Assembly: GCA_936450465.1 (NCBI GenBank) | Contig: OW388304.1 | Span: forward strand, 11,564,708 to 11,628,707 | Direction of reading: 5' to 3' | Origin: Gibbula magus | Taxonomy: Eukaryota; Mollusca; Gastropoda; Trochida; Trochidae | DNA: 64,000 nt | Shown: one piece after another, positions 24,906 to 35,212 of the stretch | How positions within the stretch are numbered: the first letter of the stretch is position 1 | How the letters are laid out: the number at the start of each line of letters is the position of its first letter | Notes under the pieces: model-generated | What the model saw: only the letters and a program-made list of their open reading frames with translations | Told to the model about the DNA's origin: nothing | The model's database searches: none | Made by a program: the position numbers and the translations under genes

Positions 24906-25579
24906 GATAGATAGATAGATAGATTGCCTTTATTTCCTCCAATGGTGAAGATTACAAGTTTACAAATATATAATAGCAAGCGATATGAGTTACATTTTCT
25001 CAATATTTACAACAAGAAATGGCGAGAGAACAAGTGTTTACATTTTAGAAAAAAATTTGCAGAGTACATTATGATTAGATACCATGTCTGTAGTTCCATG
25101 GATGATAAACATTCGGGTAGTCCTCCAAGGAGGAATGTAACTATAACATCGTCATCTTGTGACCAGAGGTCAACAAAGCTATCTACAGGCATAATGTCAC
25201 AGATATTTTCAAAAAGTACATTTCTCATTTTCATATTAAGAGTACAAAACATGAATATATGTACCACAATGTCACTGGCAACCGTACCACACATGCATTC
25301 AGCAGACTGGATTCTTGATGTACTGAGCTTTACAATATTAGCAAGTGCTTTGGTTTTATCTGGATACGTTATACACATTTGCCAGATTCGATTTGGTCCG
25401 TTAGCTCGTACTGATCTGTACCTAAACATGTCATGTCTAGAGGATAACTGTTTATCTTGTATACATGATTCATATTTCCTTACTCGTTCATTTACAAATG
25501 TGGACCAAGCAGATTTAGATGGTACGGATTGAAAAACATGTACAATTGTTTTTTTTTTAATCAAAAGAATAATAAACAT
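24906..25579 (-). pseudogene. 5'-truncated LINE with (TATC)n tail
   Basis: The minus strand encodes about 190 residues resembling the C-terminal end of a non-LTR ORF2, including a zinc-knuckle-like CMCG....H....C arrangement (SAECMCGTVASDIVVHIFMF) and VNERVRKYE. The 3' end lies at 24906-24940, where the minus strand reads AATAAAGGCAATCTATC and runs into a TATC microsatellite, typical of CR1/L2-like LINE tails. It is absent from duplication copy 1, so it arrived after the duplication. Clade assignment is tentative. Confidence 0.65.
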
Positions 25580-25732
25580 TAAACTTCCCTGACTAGAGCA
25601 GATTTAAAAACACATTCTACACAATATGTGTTTGAAAACTCCACTTTCTATACAAACTAATGGCTCGTCTCCAAAGTTGAACATTCTCTTAAAGTTGATA
25701 TTGATCAAATGTGTCCATGTGTTTGGTTACAG

Positions 25733-25767
25733 CAGGGACATTATATACAATCTATATAATGTCCCTG
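25733..25767. repeat. Perfect 15-bp-arm hairpin
   Basis: CAGGGACATTATATA and its exact complement flank a 5-base loop (CAATC). The outer CAGGGAC / GTCCCTGGTT is shared with 2897-2928. Confidence 0.7.
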
Positions 25768-25888
25768 GTTACAGGTACATTATCACATATATTACTGACA
25801 GCTTACACAGCTGTAATATGCTATTTTTGTATTTGTACAACAGGATTATAGACTTTTCGAACACATGTAAACATACATAAACAGTATG

Positions 25889-26348
25889 AATGTTGGAAAA
25901 AAAGTAACAGGAAAAAAGTAACAGTTCTTATATAAAGAAACAATAAGAGTACGGCATTGACTTGAATCAATGTTGATAATCTTGTCATTGAAGAAGATTA
26001 TGAAAATAAAAGTGGTACTACTATTAAGGATAAATTAACAAAGTAAAATATACTTGTTATCTTGTCTCTAAAGGTTACACTGTGCCTTTAAATGTGACAG
26101 TGTGCTTGTATAAATTATATGATAGATTCTTACTGTACTGTTGCAAAGACACCAAACATGTCTTAAAAGTTAAAATCACTTTATATATCACTAATAAATG
26201 ATCTACACCTTCAAATATGTGCTTGTATATTATATGATAATTCGGTAGACTTGTTAAATAAAAACACATGAAAACTGTTCCTTTTTTCCTGTTACTTTTT
26301 TTTCTAGCAAAAACTGTTACTTTTTCCCGTTACTTTTTCCCGAGCACA
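25889..26348. mobile_element. Inverted-repeat element with 10-bp target duplication
   Basis: Flanked by AAACAGTATG on both sides (25879-25888 and 26349-26358). Near-terminal inverted repeats of about 30 bp (GGAAAAAAAGTAACAGG on the left, complement of CCCGTTACTTTTTCCC on the right) each hold two direct copies of a GGAAAAAGTAAC motif. The interior of about 390 bp has no gene. The duplication size would suit a Mutator-like non-autonomous element; this is inference. It lies within the block absent from copy 1. Confidence 0.75.
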
Positions 26349-26985
26349 AAACAGTATGTACAGCTAAAATTGTTAACCTACATGTGCAAACATCATGTAG
26401 ATTGACATTCATTTTAACGTCCATAAAATTGCATCAGGTACATATACAATGAATCGTCATATACCCATGAGTAAAATAATAGTTCTCAAACGTATCCTGT
26501 GATCATCACGTAAGTAATGCATGTTTATAAATAATGTCTTCATGAAATTGACAGAAGGGGTAAACTTTTGAAAATTTAAATTTCATTATTTTTCGAATTA
26601 AAGTTTTCATATTGACTAATTGAGAAGAATTTCATCACACATACTGTAGTTTTTTAAAGATTAACCCCTGGTAATTTCAAAGAGCTGTCAAATACTTAGT
26701 CTAACACTTAGACCCTTAAAAAAAATGAAAAGGAGCCTTTTTTTTTTTATAGACAGGCTCCTTTTCACTAATTAATAACATGCGGATATTTTCAAAATAA
26801 ATACTTTTTTCATAGTCTGAGTGTAATACTACTAAAACAATTTTCTATGAGATATCAACTCTAAATATGTTATGGGACACTCAACTGTCTTCTAACAATG
26901 CAAAAGTGATCGGTCTAGTTTTCGCGTTGATGCCAAAGACATGCCAAATAACAGGATATTTGCACGGAAATATTCAAGCAGATGA

Positions 26986-27241
26986 GGGGGCGGGATAGCG
27001 CAGTGGTTAGCGCGTTCGGCTTCGGATCAAGAGGTCCGGAGTTCGAATCCCGCCAAGGGCACTGCAACTTTGTCTGCAGTAGAGAACTGTTCTATACGCA
27101 CTGAATTTCAGCGTAGTACCACCCATGGTTCGCTAGTTCCAGCCGCTGTTCGCAGGTTTCACCGCAGTGCATATCCACATGGCGTTGCGGGCTTTCTCCC
27201 TGCCATATATAATATAATGCGTTAAACCCCAACTCAGTCAC
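26986..27241 (+). mobile_element. tRNA-derived SINE with empty-site control
   Basis: The head is tRNA-like: box A TAGCGCAGTGGTTAGCGCG (26995 on) and box B GAGTTCGAATCCC near 27041-27053, inside a foldable cloverleaf-like span. The body ends in GCGTTAAACCCC then AACTCAGTCA. Target duplications TCAAGCAGATGA (26974-26985) and TCAAGTAGGTGA (27242-27253) flank it. Duplication copy 1 has the single empty site TCAAGTAGGTGA at 21129-21140. This supports the boundaries to the base and shows insertion after the duplication. It is not a functional tRNA gene: the sequence runs straight into SINE body. Confidence 0.92.
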
Positions 27242-27253
27242 TCAAGTAGGTGA

Positions 27254-27595
27254 ACAAACTTTCGGTATGCAGCTGTATACTCATTACTAACAACATTTGA
27301 TCATAAACTTATAGCAACATGGGCCAAAACACAGACGATGGATTTGCCTGACCTTGTAATGAATGATACAATCATTTAATATGTTGATTCTCACAAATCA
27401 TTTAGGATTGACTTTGCAAAATGATGGCCAGTAAAATTTACATATTGATAATATTATTTCCAAGGTTAGTTCTATGATCAATTGATTGAGAACCATAAAA
27501 TATCGCCATCAGAGGAAAAACCTTGAAACGTTGTATTCTTCATTTGTATCGCCAATTCTTGATCGTGTACAGAGACACAAGAAACGTTATTAGGA
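27254..27595 (+). pseudogene. LINE reverse transcriptase fragment (duplication copy 2)
   Basis: Counterpart of 21141-21575, with the same ATTGATAATATTATTTCCAA block and later TCGCCAATTCTTGATCG. It carries an extra deletion near 27340 and is more decayed than copy 1. The SINE interrupts its upstream part. Confidence 0.7.
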
Positions 27596-27710
27596 AAAAT
27601 TAGAACATTCATTTAGATGCCTTAAAGGGGCATTCTCATGCTGGTGAGGTCACATACATAATTTGTGTTATTTAATTGAGAATTATCAACTTTAACCGAA
27701 AATAACTAGT

Positions 27711-28160
27711 GCGTGTTTCAGTGATGACATATCTGGCAAACTTACGCATTTTAGATAAATCATTAATATTGTATGCATGTAGTTAATATTTTGTAATTTG
27801 GTGACTATAATATATAGGTCATTTCATTTTTGGCGAAATAACGTTACCGTACCTGAATGGTGATGTCTTCTCGGGATGCAGTGAACTCATTTGCATATCA
27901 ACACGTTTCGCTGAACTCGTTCCCAATTTTGTTTTTAAGATGAATATTATGTTGTAATAGACTTCATTTAATTGTAGTGATATTGTTTCATAAATTGTGA
28001 AAGAAAGAATGAACATATTGTATTTAATTGATCTGTATTTTAGTGGATACAATAAGTAAAAATAATGGATTTTTTGGGTGATTGATATGCTGATTTAATA
28101 AAAAGATCATTATTATTCATTTCAAACTTTACATTATTTTTTTCTGATTATATTTTGTCA
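27711..28160. other. No gene seen
   Basis: AT-rich intergenic DNA between the duplication and the hairpin at 28161. Confidence 0.45.
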
Positions 28161-28316
28161 AGAAGACAAATATTTTATGGATGATCAACTTCTTTATTAA
28201 CAATAGCTACGTTTCGGTATAGATCCTTATACCGTTATCAAGCATATAAGGATCTATACCGAAACGTCGCTATTGTTAATAAAGAAGTTGATCATCCATA
28301 AAATATTTGTCTCCTT
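28161..28316. mobile_element. Near-perfect hairpin with 70-bp arms, Penelope-like end
   Basis: The left arm (AAGAAGACAAATATTTTATG ... TAGATCCTTATA) and the right arm (TATAAGGATCTATACCGAAA ... ATATTTGTCTCCTT) are complementary except for about two positions, with a 13-base loop CCGTTATCAAGCA. The arm contains TTCTTTATT, then CTACGTTTCGG, then CCGTTATCAAG. This arrangement resembles a relaxed hammerhead-ribozyme core (conserved GAAAC box and a CTTGATAA box) as found at Penelope-like element ends. A related, non-palindromic copy is at 37447-37512. Assignment is inference. Confidence 0.6.
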
Positions 28317-30555
28317 CATCACACCAACTTCTAGAATGCCTCTCAAACAGTTTATATTTTGTCAAGTTTATATATCTGATCAAATGGAAAATTCAGACAG
28401 TTATTAATAACATCTGCAATTTTAACTAACCTGTATGTTCAGTTACAGTTATATAAACACAAATACTTCATCACAATGCCAATGATTAATTTTGTAAATT
28501 GAATTATCCAAAGGGACAAATAGATTTATTTCTATGAAATAGATTTGTAACAATGTGTAAATACCTACGCCTACACCTACCTGCATATCAAACAAACTTA
28601 CCTTGAAACAGACCTAAGAATTCTGAAAATAAATTATGTTCAAGTTTTCTATTTTTATTGTGACAGTAAAGTCACTTAAGATGCAAAACTGCATTTCAAC
28701 ATTTTAATCATGAATAAAACAAACAACAAAATATAAGAACCAAATTTATTCAACTGTGTAAGTATACATGTATTGAAAATTAAATTAGTGTGTGTAAGTG
28801 TTTGAATTTAGGGGATTACATAAGAACAGTGCACATGAAATGTTTTGTTGTTGTGTTCTCTTGGATTATGGAATCCCATCACCTGTAACAACAATAATAC
28901 ATCTTCCTGGATGCTGCATATGTTTACACATGATTAATTCATAACAATATTTTTTTGTATTTCGTTTAAGACCTTTGATATTGTTATGTGAGCAAAGTGA
29001 TAAAATGTAAACCTCTACAACCAGGTTACATCAGTCTAATTGCATCACAAACAAATAAATAGTTATCAAAGAAATATTGAAATCCTTTATTGAAAGCCAT
29101 ATCTTTGAAAATTTAAATATGCATATACATTCATGATCACTAACTCATGGCTTCTAATTTGTATTTTTTTAATAACAGTAGTAATTTCTACTACATTGTA
29201 ATTTGGATTTGAATTTGGATATTTGTCTTATATTCCATGATGTCCTTTTAAAATTGGAAAGTAAATGTCGATATTTAAAAATTAATTTCATGAAGTTGAT
29301 GAAACATCAATTACAAAAGTTTAAAAAAAGGCGAATCATGCACACATTAACATTTTACCAAAGAAAAAGTGCAAATTAAGTAGTCATTAATTGACATTTT
29401 AATGAATCTCGGGGCTAAAATTAACACCAGTCCTTCAGCCTAGTGAGGCTAGTGAAAATTACCATGGGTTATCAAAATTTGAATACTGCCATTCCTGTGG
29501 GCCAGACAAATTCCTTAATCACTTTGGAAGATTGTGTAACGAAAAATGGATCTACAAAACACACTCGAGGAGAGGCACGGTTTGAAAGACTGATAACATT
29601 GTTTTCCTCGACTCAGATTGAAAATTCAAGAAATATTTATATTTTCGAAAGAACATATCCATACACATAACAAATTATGCATCGTTAGAAGAAAGAAATC
29701 AATTAAAGACCCACTTACCGAAATCATTCCGTGTCGACTGTGAACACCGACTCCTACTGAAGTAGTGATTCAGAATTTGACATGTCCTTTCGGATCATAC
29801 ATTCTTCTCATAATTGGGTACCAAAACAAAGATTGAGCTAATTTCTCGTTGCCATTGTACTTTCATACAGCAGATATTCGAATTTAACTACCAGTTTAAC
29901 TTTATTTGTGTCCCAAATCGTCAAAAAGCGATCACCGAAGTGATGTGTTGTATACATTGTCACGTGGCTGTTATGTCGGGTTTGTTTGCCCCAGTTGACG
30001 TCACATCCGGTTACATCACGATCGCGGCAAGTAAATGACGCTATTTTTTATAATTGCAAATATCTAAATAATCTATTGTTTTAAAATTTTAATGACCTAA
30101 CGGAAAATCATATTGAGCCGGATACTATGTATACATATGCACATTAGTGTACAATTAAGCTTGGTTTAGTCAAACGAATTTTGGTCACTTTTATCCGGGA
30201 GTTGCGCTTTAAAAACCCTCCAAAACAGGTTGCTTTAGTTCAGTTAGTGATGAGTCCACCAACTCTTCTCTATTAATTATCTATCGAAACAGAATGATAA
30301 CACTTCATTTAGTTCCTCCCTATAGCATTGCTATCATTGCTGGTTATCAGAAGGTCAAGTTCATCGCGAGGTCAGCAAGTCTTGTATCACCGTGAAGGCG
30401 ACCCGATTTTATTATGGAAACCCGAGATTCCATAATTGACCAACGTAAATAACATAAGTGAGAAGTTCAAATTCTATCAAAAACCTATTTTTATACTTTA
30501 ACTAAGATATTGACGAAAATTCCAACGTTCTACCCCGCACCGTACGTGAGATACA
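28317..30555. other. Intergenic, no gene seen
   Basis: AT-rich. Short open frames near 29443-29670 and 29814-30038 show no family resemblance, no splice support and no codon pattern that I would trust. Confidence 0.45.
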
Positions 30556-30565
30556 GACCCCCTTG

Positions 30566-30840
30566 CCCATGGGTATGCCCATGGGAAAGTTCGCCCATGG
30601 GCCTGCCCATGGGCCGGCCCATGGGCGAGAGGTTGTTAAAATTTGAGTTACACAAAAATTATTTTCTAATTTTTAATAATGGGTCTAGCAGTAACATATT
30701 TTAGGTATTTGTGAACTCCCCCAATGCAAAGGAAATTTTTTTTCCCATGGGCGAGATTTCGCCAATGGGCGAGACTTCGCCCATGGGCCAGGTTTCCCAT
30801 GGGCGGATTTCCCATGGGCCAATGTTGACTTTGGCAAATA
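30566..30840. repeat. Cluster of GCCCATGGGC palindromes
   Basis: The 10-bp palindrome GCCCATGGGC or one-base variants occurs about ten times in two bursts (30566-30625 and 30745-30825), with related spacers such as GAGATTTCGCC and GAGACTTCGCC. A third burst lies at 31237-31295. The local base composition is strikingly GC-rich against the AT-rich surroundings. Confidence 0.8.
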
Positions 30841-31985
30841 TATAATGTTTGTGAAATGTTGACTTAGAAAAAAAAATGTTTGTGAAATGTTGACTTTGAA
30901 AAAAAAATGTTTGTGAAATGTTGACTTTGGAAAAAATAGAATGTTTGTGAAATGTTGACTTTGGAAATATTGACTTTTAAAATATTTATTGATTTTGGTG
31001 GAAGTGTTACTTTGATAAAACATGGACTTGTTGATTTTAATACATATTTTGAGTTATATGAATGGTTGACTTATGAAATATTCATTTTAGTGAAATGTTG
31101 TGTAGTTTAAGTTTAACTTATATAAAATGTTAACTTTGGTGACACATTGACTTTGAAAAAGATATTTTGAATTTAGTGAAATGTTGACTTTAATTACATA
31201 TTTACATCTTGACTTTAATCACATATGTTGACCTCGACCATGGGCCGGATTTCCCATTGGCTTTATTTCCAATGGGCGAAACCTCGCCCATGGGCCAATG
31301 TTGACTATGGAAACATATAATGTTTGTGAATGTTTACTTTGGAAATATTTATTGACATTGGTGAAAGTGTTACTTTGATAAAATGTTAACTTGGGTGACA
31401 TGTTGACTTTGAAAAAGATATTTTGAATTTTATGAAATGTTGACTTTGATCACACATTGATTTTGATGAAATGTTGACTTATAAAAGATAGTTTGAGTTA
31501 AGCGAATTGTTGACTTACATTAATTATGTTATGTTAATTTATTGACTTTGGTGAAGTATGCTTATATCATGAAATATTAATTCCATATTTATTCCATTTT
31601 ATTCACTTTGGTGTAGTTTGAAATGTTGACTCTGATTATATATATTGAGCTTGGTGAAATGGTGATTTTGGAATTGATGCCACTTTGGTGAAATGTTGAC
31701 TTTGAAAATATTATAATGATGGTGAAATGTTGACTACGGAAATATTGGTTGACTTTTGTGGAAGTTTTACTTTAATAAAATATTGACTTTGGTGAAATGT
31801 TGACTTTGAAAAGATATATCGAGTTTGATGACATGTTGACTTTGGAAGTATTGGTTGACTTAAAGTTTATCTTTAATTATATGTTAACGTGGTGACTTAT
31901 TGACTTTGAGAAGATATTTTGAGTTTAGTGAATTGTTGACTTCTAAACGATTGACTTTAGTGACATAGTTTTACTTTGAAATATT
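30826..31985 (+). repeat. Degenerate satellite built on GTTGACTTTG
   Basis: Many units of the type AAATGTTGACTTTGGAAATA and ATGTTTGTGAAATG, spaced about 25-45 bp apart, run from the palindrome cluster to about 31985. Unit length drifts, and the array is interrupted at 31237-31295 by more CCCATGGGC palindromes, so the two motifs behave as one composite repeat. Frames across it are chance products of the repeat. Confidence 0.8.
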
Positions 31986-32099
31986 TATTGGCGATGTTGA
32001 AGTTTGAGTTTAATAAGATTTTGAAAACACTATGGTCTGGCTTAAGGAGCGCGTTTCAAACAGTAAGTATTAGATTTTTTGACTACGCTGTTGCCCACA

Positions 32100-32591
32100 A
32101 TACAGACAGACAGACAGATAGTTTATTCAGTCTCACCCCATATATACACATACATAAAATAATATCAATAAAATATAAATACATCTGGGCCACTCTAAAA
32201 CTAGGGTTATGAGAGACTATCTATACATATAAAAAATGCAATGACTACAAATAAAAGGTATGAATGTAAGAGTAAACGTGGTTATAAATCAGATACTAAA
32301 ACTTTGGTTAAATATAGAATAAAACATATATTTGTATAAATATAGGTATACATATAAACTGTGCATAAAATGACATAAAATAATATATTATAAAAAAAGT
32401 CAATTTTTAAACAATACATTTCGACGTTTTTCCAGCAGTAGTTTGCAGCTTCTGGCACTTTCTTTTAAAATAGTTGGGCTTGCTAGGATAAATGATAGAC
32501 GTTCCGGGTCGGTGGCAGTATTAAAATTGTTCCATTTGGCTTGACAGGTTCTAAGCAGTGGTTCTCTGATTGTTTTGTAGAGTGGGTAGTG
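32100..32591 (-). pseudogene. LINE ORF2 C-terminus with (CTGT)n tail
   Basis: The minus strand reads HYPLYKTIREPLL, KWNNF, DPERLSFILASP and CKLLLEKRRNVL, ending at the stop at 32400-32402. This is the usual end of a CR1/L2-like ORF2 after its zinc knuckle. The 3' untranslated part extends to 32103-32120, where the minus strand reads GAATAAACTATCTGTCTGTC. A stop directly upstream of HYPLY and the missing RT domain show 5' truncation. Confidence 0.75.
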
Positions 32592-33519
32592 TCATCGAGA
32601 CTGATGATTTATACACAACCAAGTGCAGGTTACAGATATATGATATATTAGACCTGTGCATTTGTGTGTATCAGAACACCATGTCTATGTAACGAGCGTG
32701 CCGTGGTATTGCGTAACATGTCTATTCGATCAACTAACCCATTGTTGTAAATTACGAAAATAAAACAGTCCATTACTTACCTCACTTGTTTGATTCTATT
32801 TCGAGCGGTTTTAATCATTGAATAGCACAGAACATACATACGTATATACATTCTTGCATGTATGGTAGTGCTCAGTTGTTCCTAGCGTCAAAATACTTCA
32901 TTGCCTCTTTTGAACAATGGATTACTTCGCAAATATTATGAACACTGATCTAATATATTCATTATTCGTTTGTATCAATAATCAGCGAAACGTTTTACTT
33001 TTAGAAATGTAATGATGTAATGAATTCAGAATGTTCTCATTTTTGGCGTTTTCAAATTCGCCAGTACCCTACAAATTTTAATTAATTCGAACTCTTGCAA
33101 TTAGTCTCCAATTTAGATATTGAGAGGACCCACTCACTGTTAGTCTGTTGACAGCAGTGACGGGGGTACATGAAAAGTCTATATTAAGTTCTTAATAATT
33201 TCATTTGTTTACAATTTCGGCCGCTTTCTCAATACGATACAGGGATTATCAAAGACATCTTACGATTTTGACGGGTATTATGTATGAAAAGCCTTTTCAC
33301 ACAAGTGTCCTTCCCCTAAAAAAATATATATTAAGTTTATATATATGTAGTCAGTTAATAACCAGACGTTTCCACAATATACTCTCCGGTTTGCATTCAA
33401 ATGAAAATAATCCAAAATGAATATACCACTCTTTTCTAAAATCTCAGACAATCCCTGAGTGTTTAACCATCAAGTCAGTGAACCGTATCTCCTGAACATC
33501 CCAGTGACTACGTGTGGTA
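32592..33519. other. Intergenic, no gene seen
   Basis: AT-rich. A 71-codon frame near 33205 shows no recognisable domain. Confidence 0.45.
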
Positions 33520-33528
33520 ACATTGCTT

Positions 33529-33668
33529 TTGCGCACATCCATATAACTTTTGCGCACACAAAAAATAACTATTGCGCACCAACTTTTATAACTATTGCGC
33601 ACACGCTGAAACCAGCTTATAACCTTCTCACTCGACGTTAAACCCTACTCAGTTACTCGCTCACTCAC
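33529..33668 (+). repeat. TTGCGCAC repeats and SINE-like tail
   Basis: Four copies of TAACT(A/T)TTGCGCAC-type units (33527-33603) are followed by CGACGTTAAACCCTACTCAG, the same kind of 3' end as the SINE at 26986-27241. Inverse GTGCGCAAAAG motifs at 34074-34085 suggest the block could be one side of a larger inverted-repeat element. Confidence 0.55.
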
Positions 33669-35060
33669 ACCACTTCCGTTAGCCAGATTTTATCTGTTTT
33701 CCCCGTTCACCACGAGGAGGTGGAAGTTGGATTTTGAACGGGATATAAGAATTGACACAAAAACACACTATCTGGTAAAAAGTTTAAAACGTCAAAAGTT
33801 CTGGCTGTTAAAAGTTCTGATAATGCACTATTTTTCCAAATAGTTTGTGACTTAGATATCGTCTCTTGGGGTAAATTTGTGTCCCATTGCGCTCATGTAC
33901 CGCCTGACAGAAATGAACTTTATATCTGACCACTGACCACTATCATCTCGCTTGTTTACATAACGCGCTGGGCTAATCAGCGTGTTTGCTTTGTCTGATT
34001 CAAGCATACATCGTTAATTGGCGCAAAAGTCACAAGCAAGTCGTGCGCAGTAGTCATATACCAATTAATCAAAATGTGCGCAAAAGGCTTACGCCCGTTA
34101 CAAACATACTGTAAATTAGCGCAAAATGCACTCAAACTAAGCAGGGCCCGGTCAGTGTAACCATATGAAATCGCTAATTGAATAGTAAGGTAATCCGTTT
34201 AACGAAAATTTTGGTGTTTTGATGAAGATTTCTGTCCTATATAAGCAGTTAAAAAGTTGGGTTTTTAAATTATGATTAGCGGTCATATCGAGATATCTCC
34301 ACGTAGGTCACAGCAGGATACACTTCGGGGACCACGGTGCCGCCCACATTTATCTCCCGATAATATACTGCAATTCTTTCCCAATCTATTAAGTAAACTT
34401 TCATTATTTCAAATTGATAGTTTATCTTCATATAACATTATTTACCTACTATTCTTCATTCCTATTGTGTTGCGATATCTGAATTTTAAAAGCTGAAAAG
34501 CTTTCAAAAACAACTGCATTTCAAACTCGCACAGATGTAGGGTAATTGAGTGTTCCGTTAATTTCTATAAGCTATTAATTCGTAATTGCTTACATGTGTA
34601 ACTAATTATTTACAAGATAAAAAGTTACTGGGATTCGTTTTTATTCAACAAACGCTAATTTAGCTCAGCGCGGATATTGAGAGAAACACAAAAACAAAAT
34701 CTTGAGTGGAGCCCAATCTCAATGAACAAGATGTACTTTTGCACGAGAATCGTGGATCACACCAGCTCATTTGCGAGTTTCAAATATCAGTCACCATTCG
34801 GTTTTAAATTTTCAAGTCACCAATCAGAATCAACAATAAACCAAAAACATGTTACAATTTATAGTATCAGTAATCCAAGACCATGGATTTACTCGGGGTG
34901 CAGTTTTATATAGTGGGAAGATTCTCCCCTATACACTGTCGGCCAAAAGAAACGCCTACTTGATTTTCCTTAAAACAAAAGATGAAATAATTTCTGACAT
35001 ATAATCAATGATGGTCTCCACGTTATGCAACTTCCAAACGCAAGGCATAACTCTTGCCAG
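33669..35060. other. Intergenic, no gene seen
   Basis: Contains possible Tc1/mariner terminal sequence (CTGTCGGCCAAAAGAAACGC at 34938) and, at 35024-35060, a copy of the GCAAGGCATAACTC repeat also found beside exon 13. No protein-coding frame is supported. Confidence 0.45.
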
Positions 35061-35065
35061 TTTGC

Positions 35066-35212
35066 ATTACTGGCTGATTTAACCCTTGCGGTATTTCCCT
35101 CGCTTTCTTGTGTCGAGGCAGTGAATCGCTGCACTGGAAATGCATAGCGGGCCTGGATTTCTAAACACAGATTTCTTAAGGAAACACTGCAAGGCCTAAA
35201 TCAGCCAGTAAT
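35066..35212. mobile_element. Small MITE with 24-bp inverted termini
   Basis: ATTACTGGCTGATTTA then CCCTTGC at the left, mirrored by GCAAGGCC then TAAATCAGCCAGTAAT at the right. Total length 147 bp, with no coding content. No target duplication could be fixed. Confidence 0.7.

Larger units (their letters stand above)
22890..27710 (+). repeat. Segmental duplication, copy 2 (4.8 kb with insertions)
   Basis: The same 3-kb segment as 18619-21666, expanded by about 1.65 kb at 24906-26567 (LINE fragment, hairpin and foldback element) and by a 256-bp SINE at 26986-27241. The two copies lie in direct orientation 1.2 kb apart. Their divergence is small relative to the number of later insertions. Confidence 0.9.

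Noticed and set aside
24924..25532. 200-codon plus-strand gene
   Set aside because: Overlaps the minus-strand LINE fragment, whose zinc-knuckle and tail features explain the sequence; the plus frame has no recognisable motif.
26990..27060. A tRNA gene
   Set aside because: Box A and box B are good, but the sequence continues into a SINE body with target duplications and an empty site in the paralogous segment.
29443..30038. Two short ORFs as possible small genes
   Set aside because: No similarity, no splice or codon evidence; chance frames.
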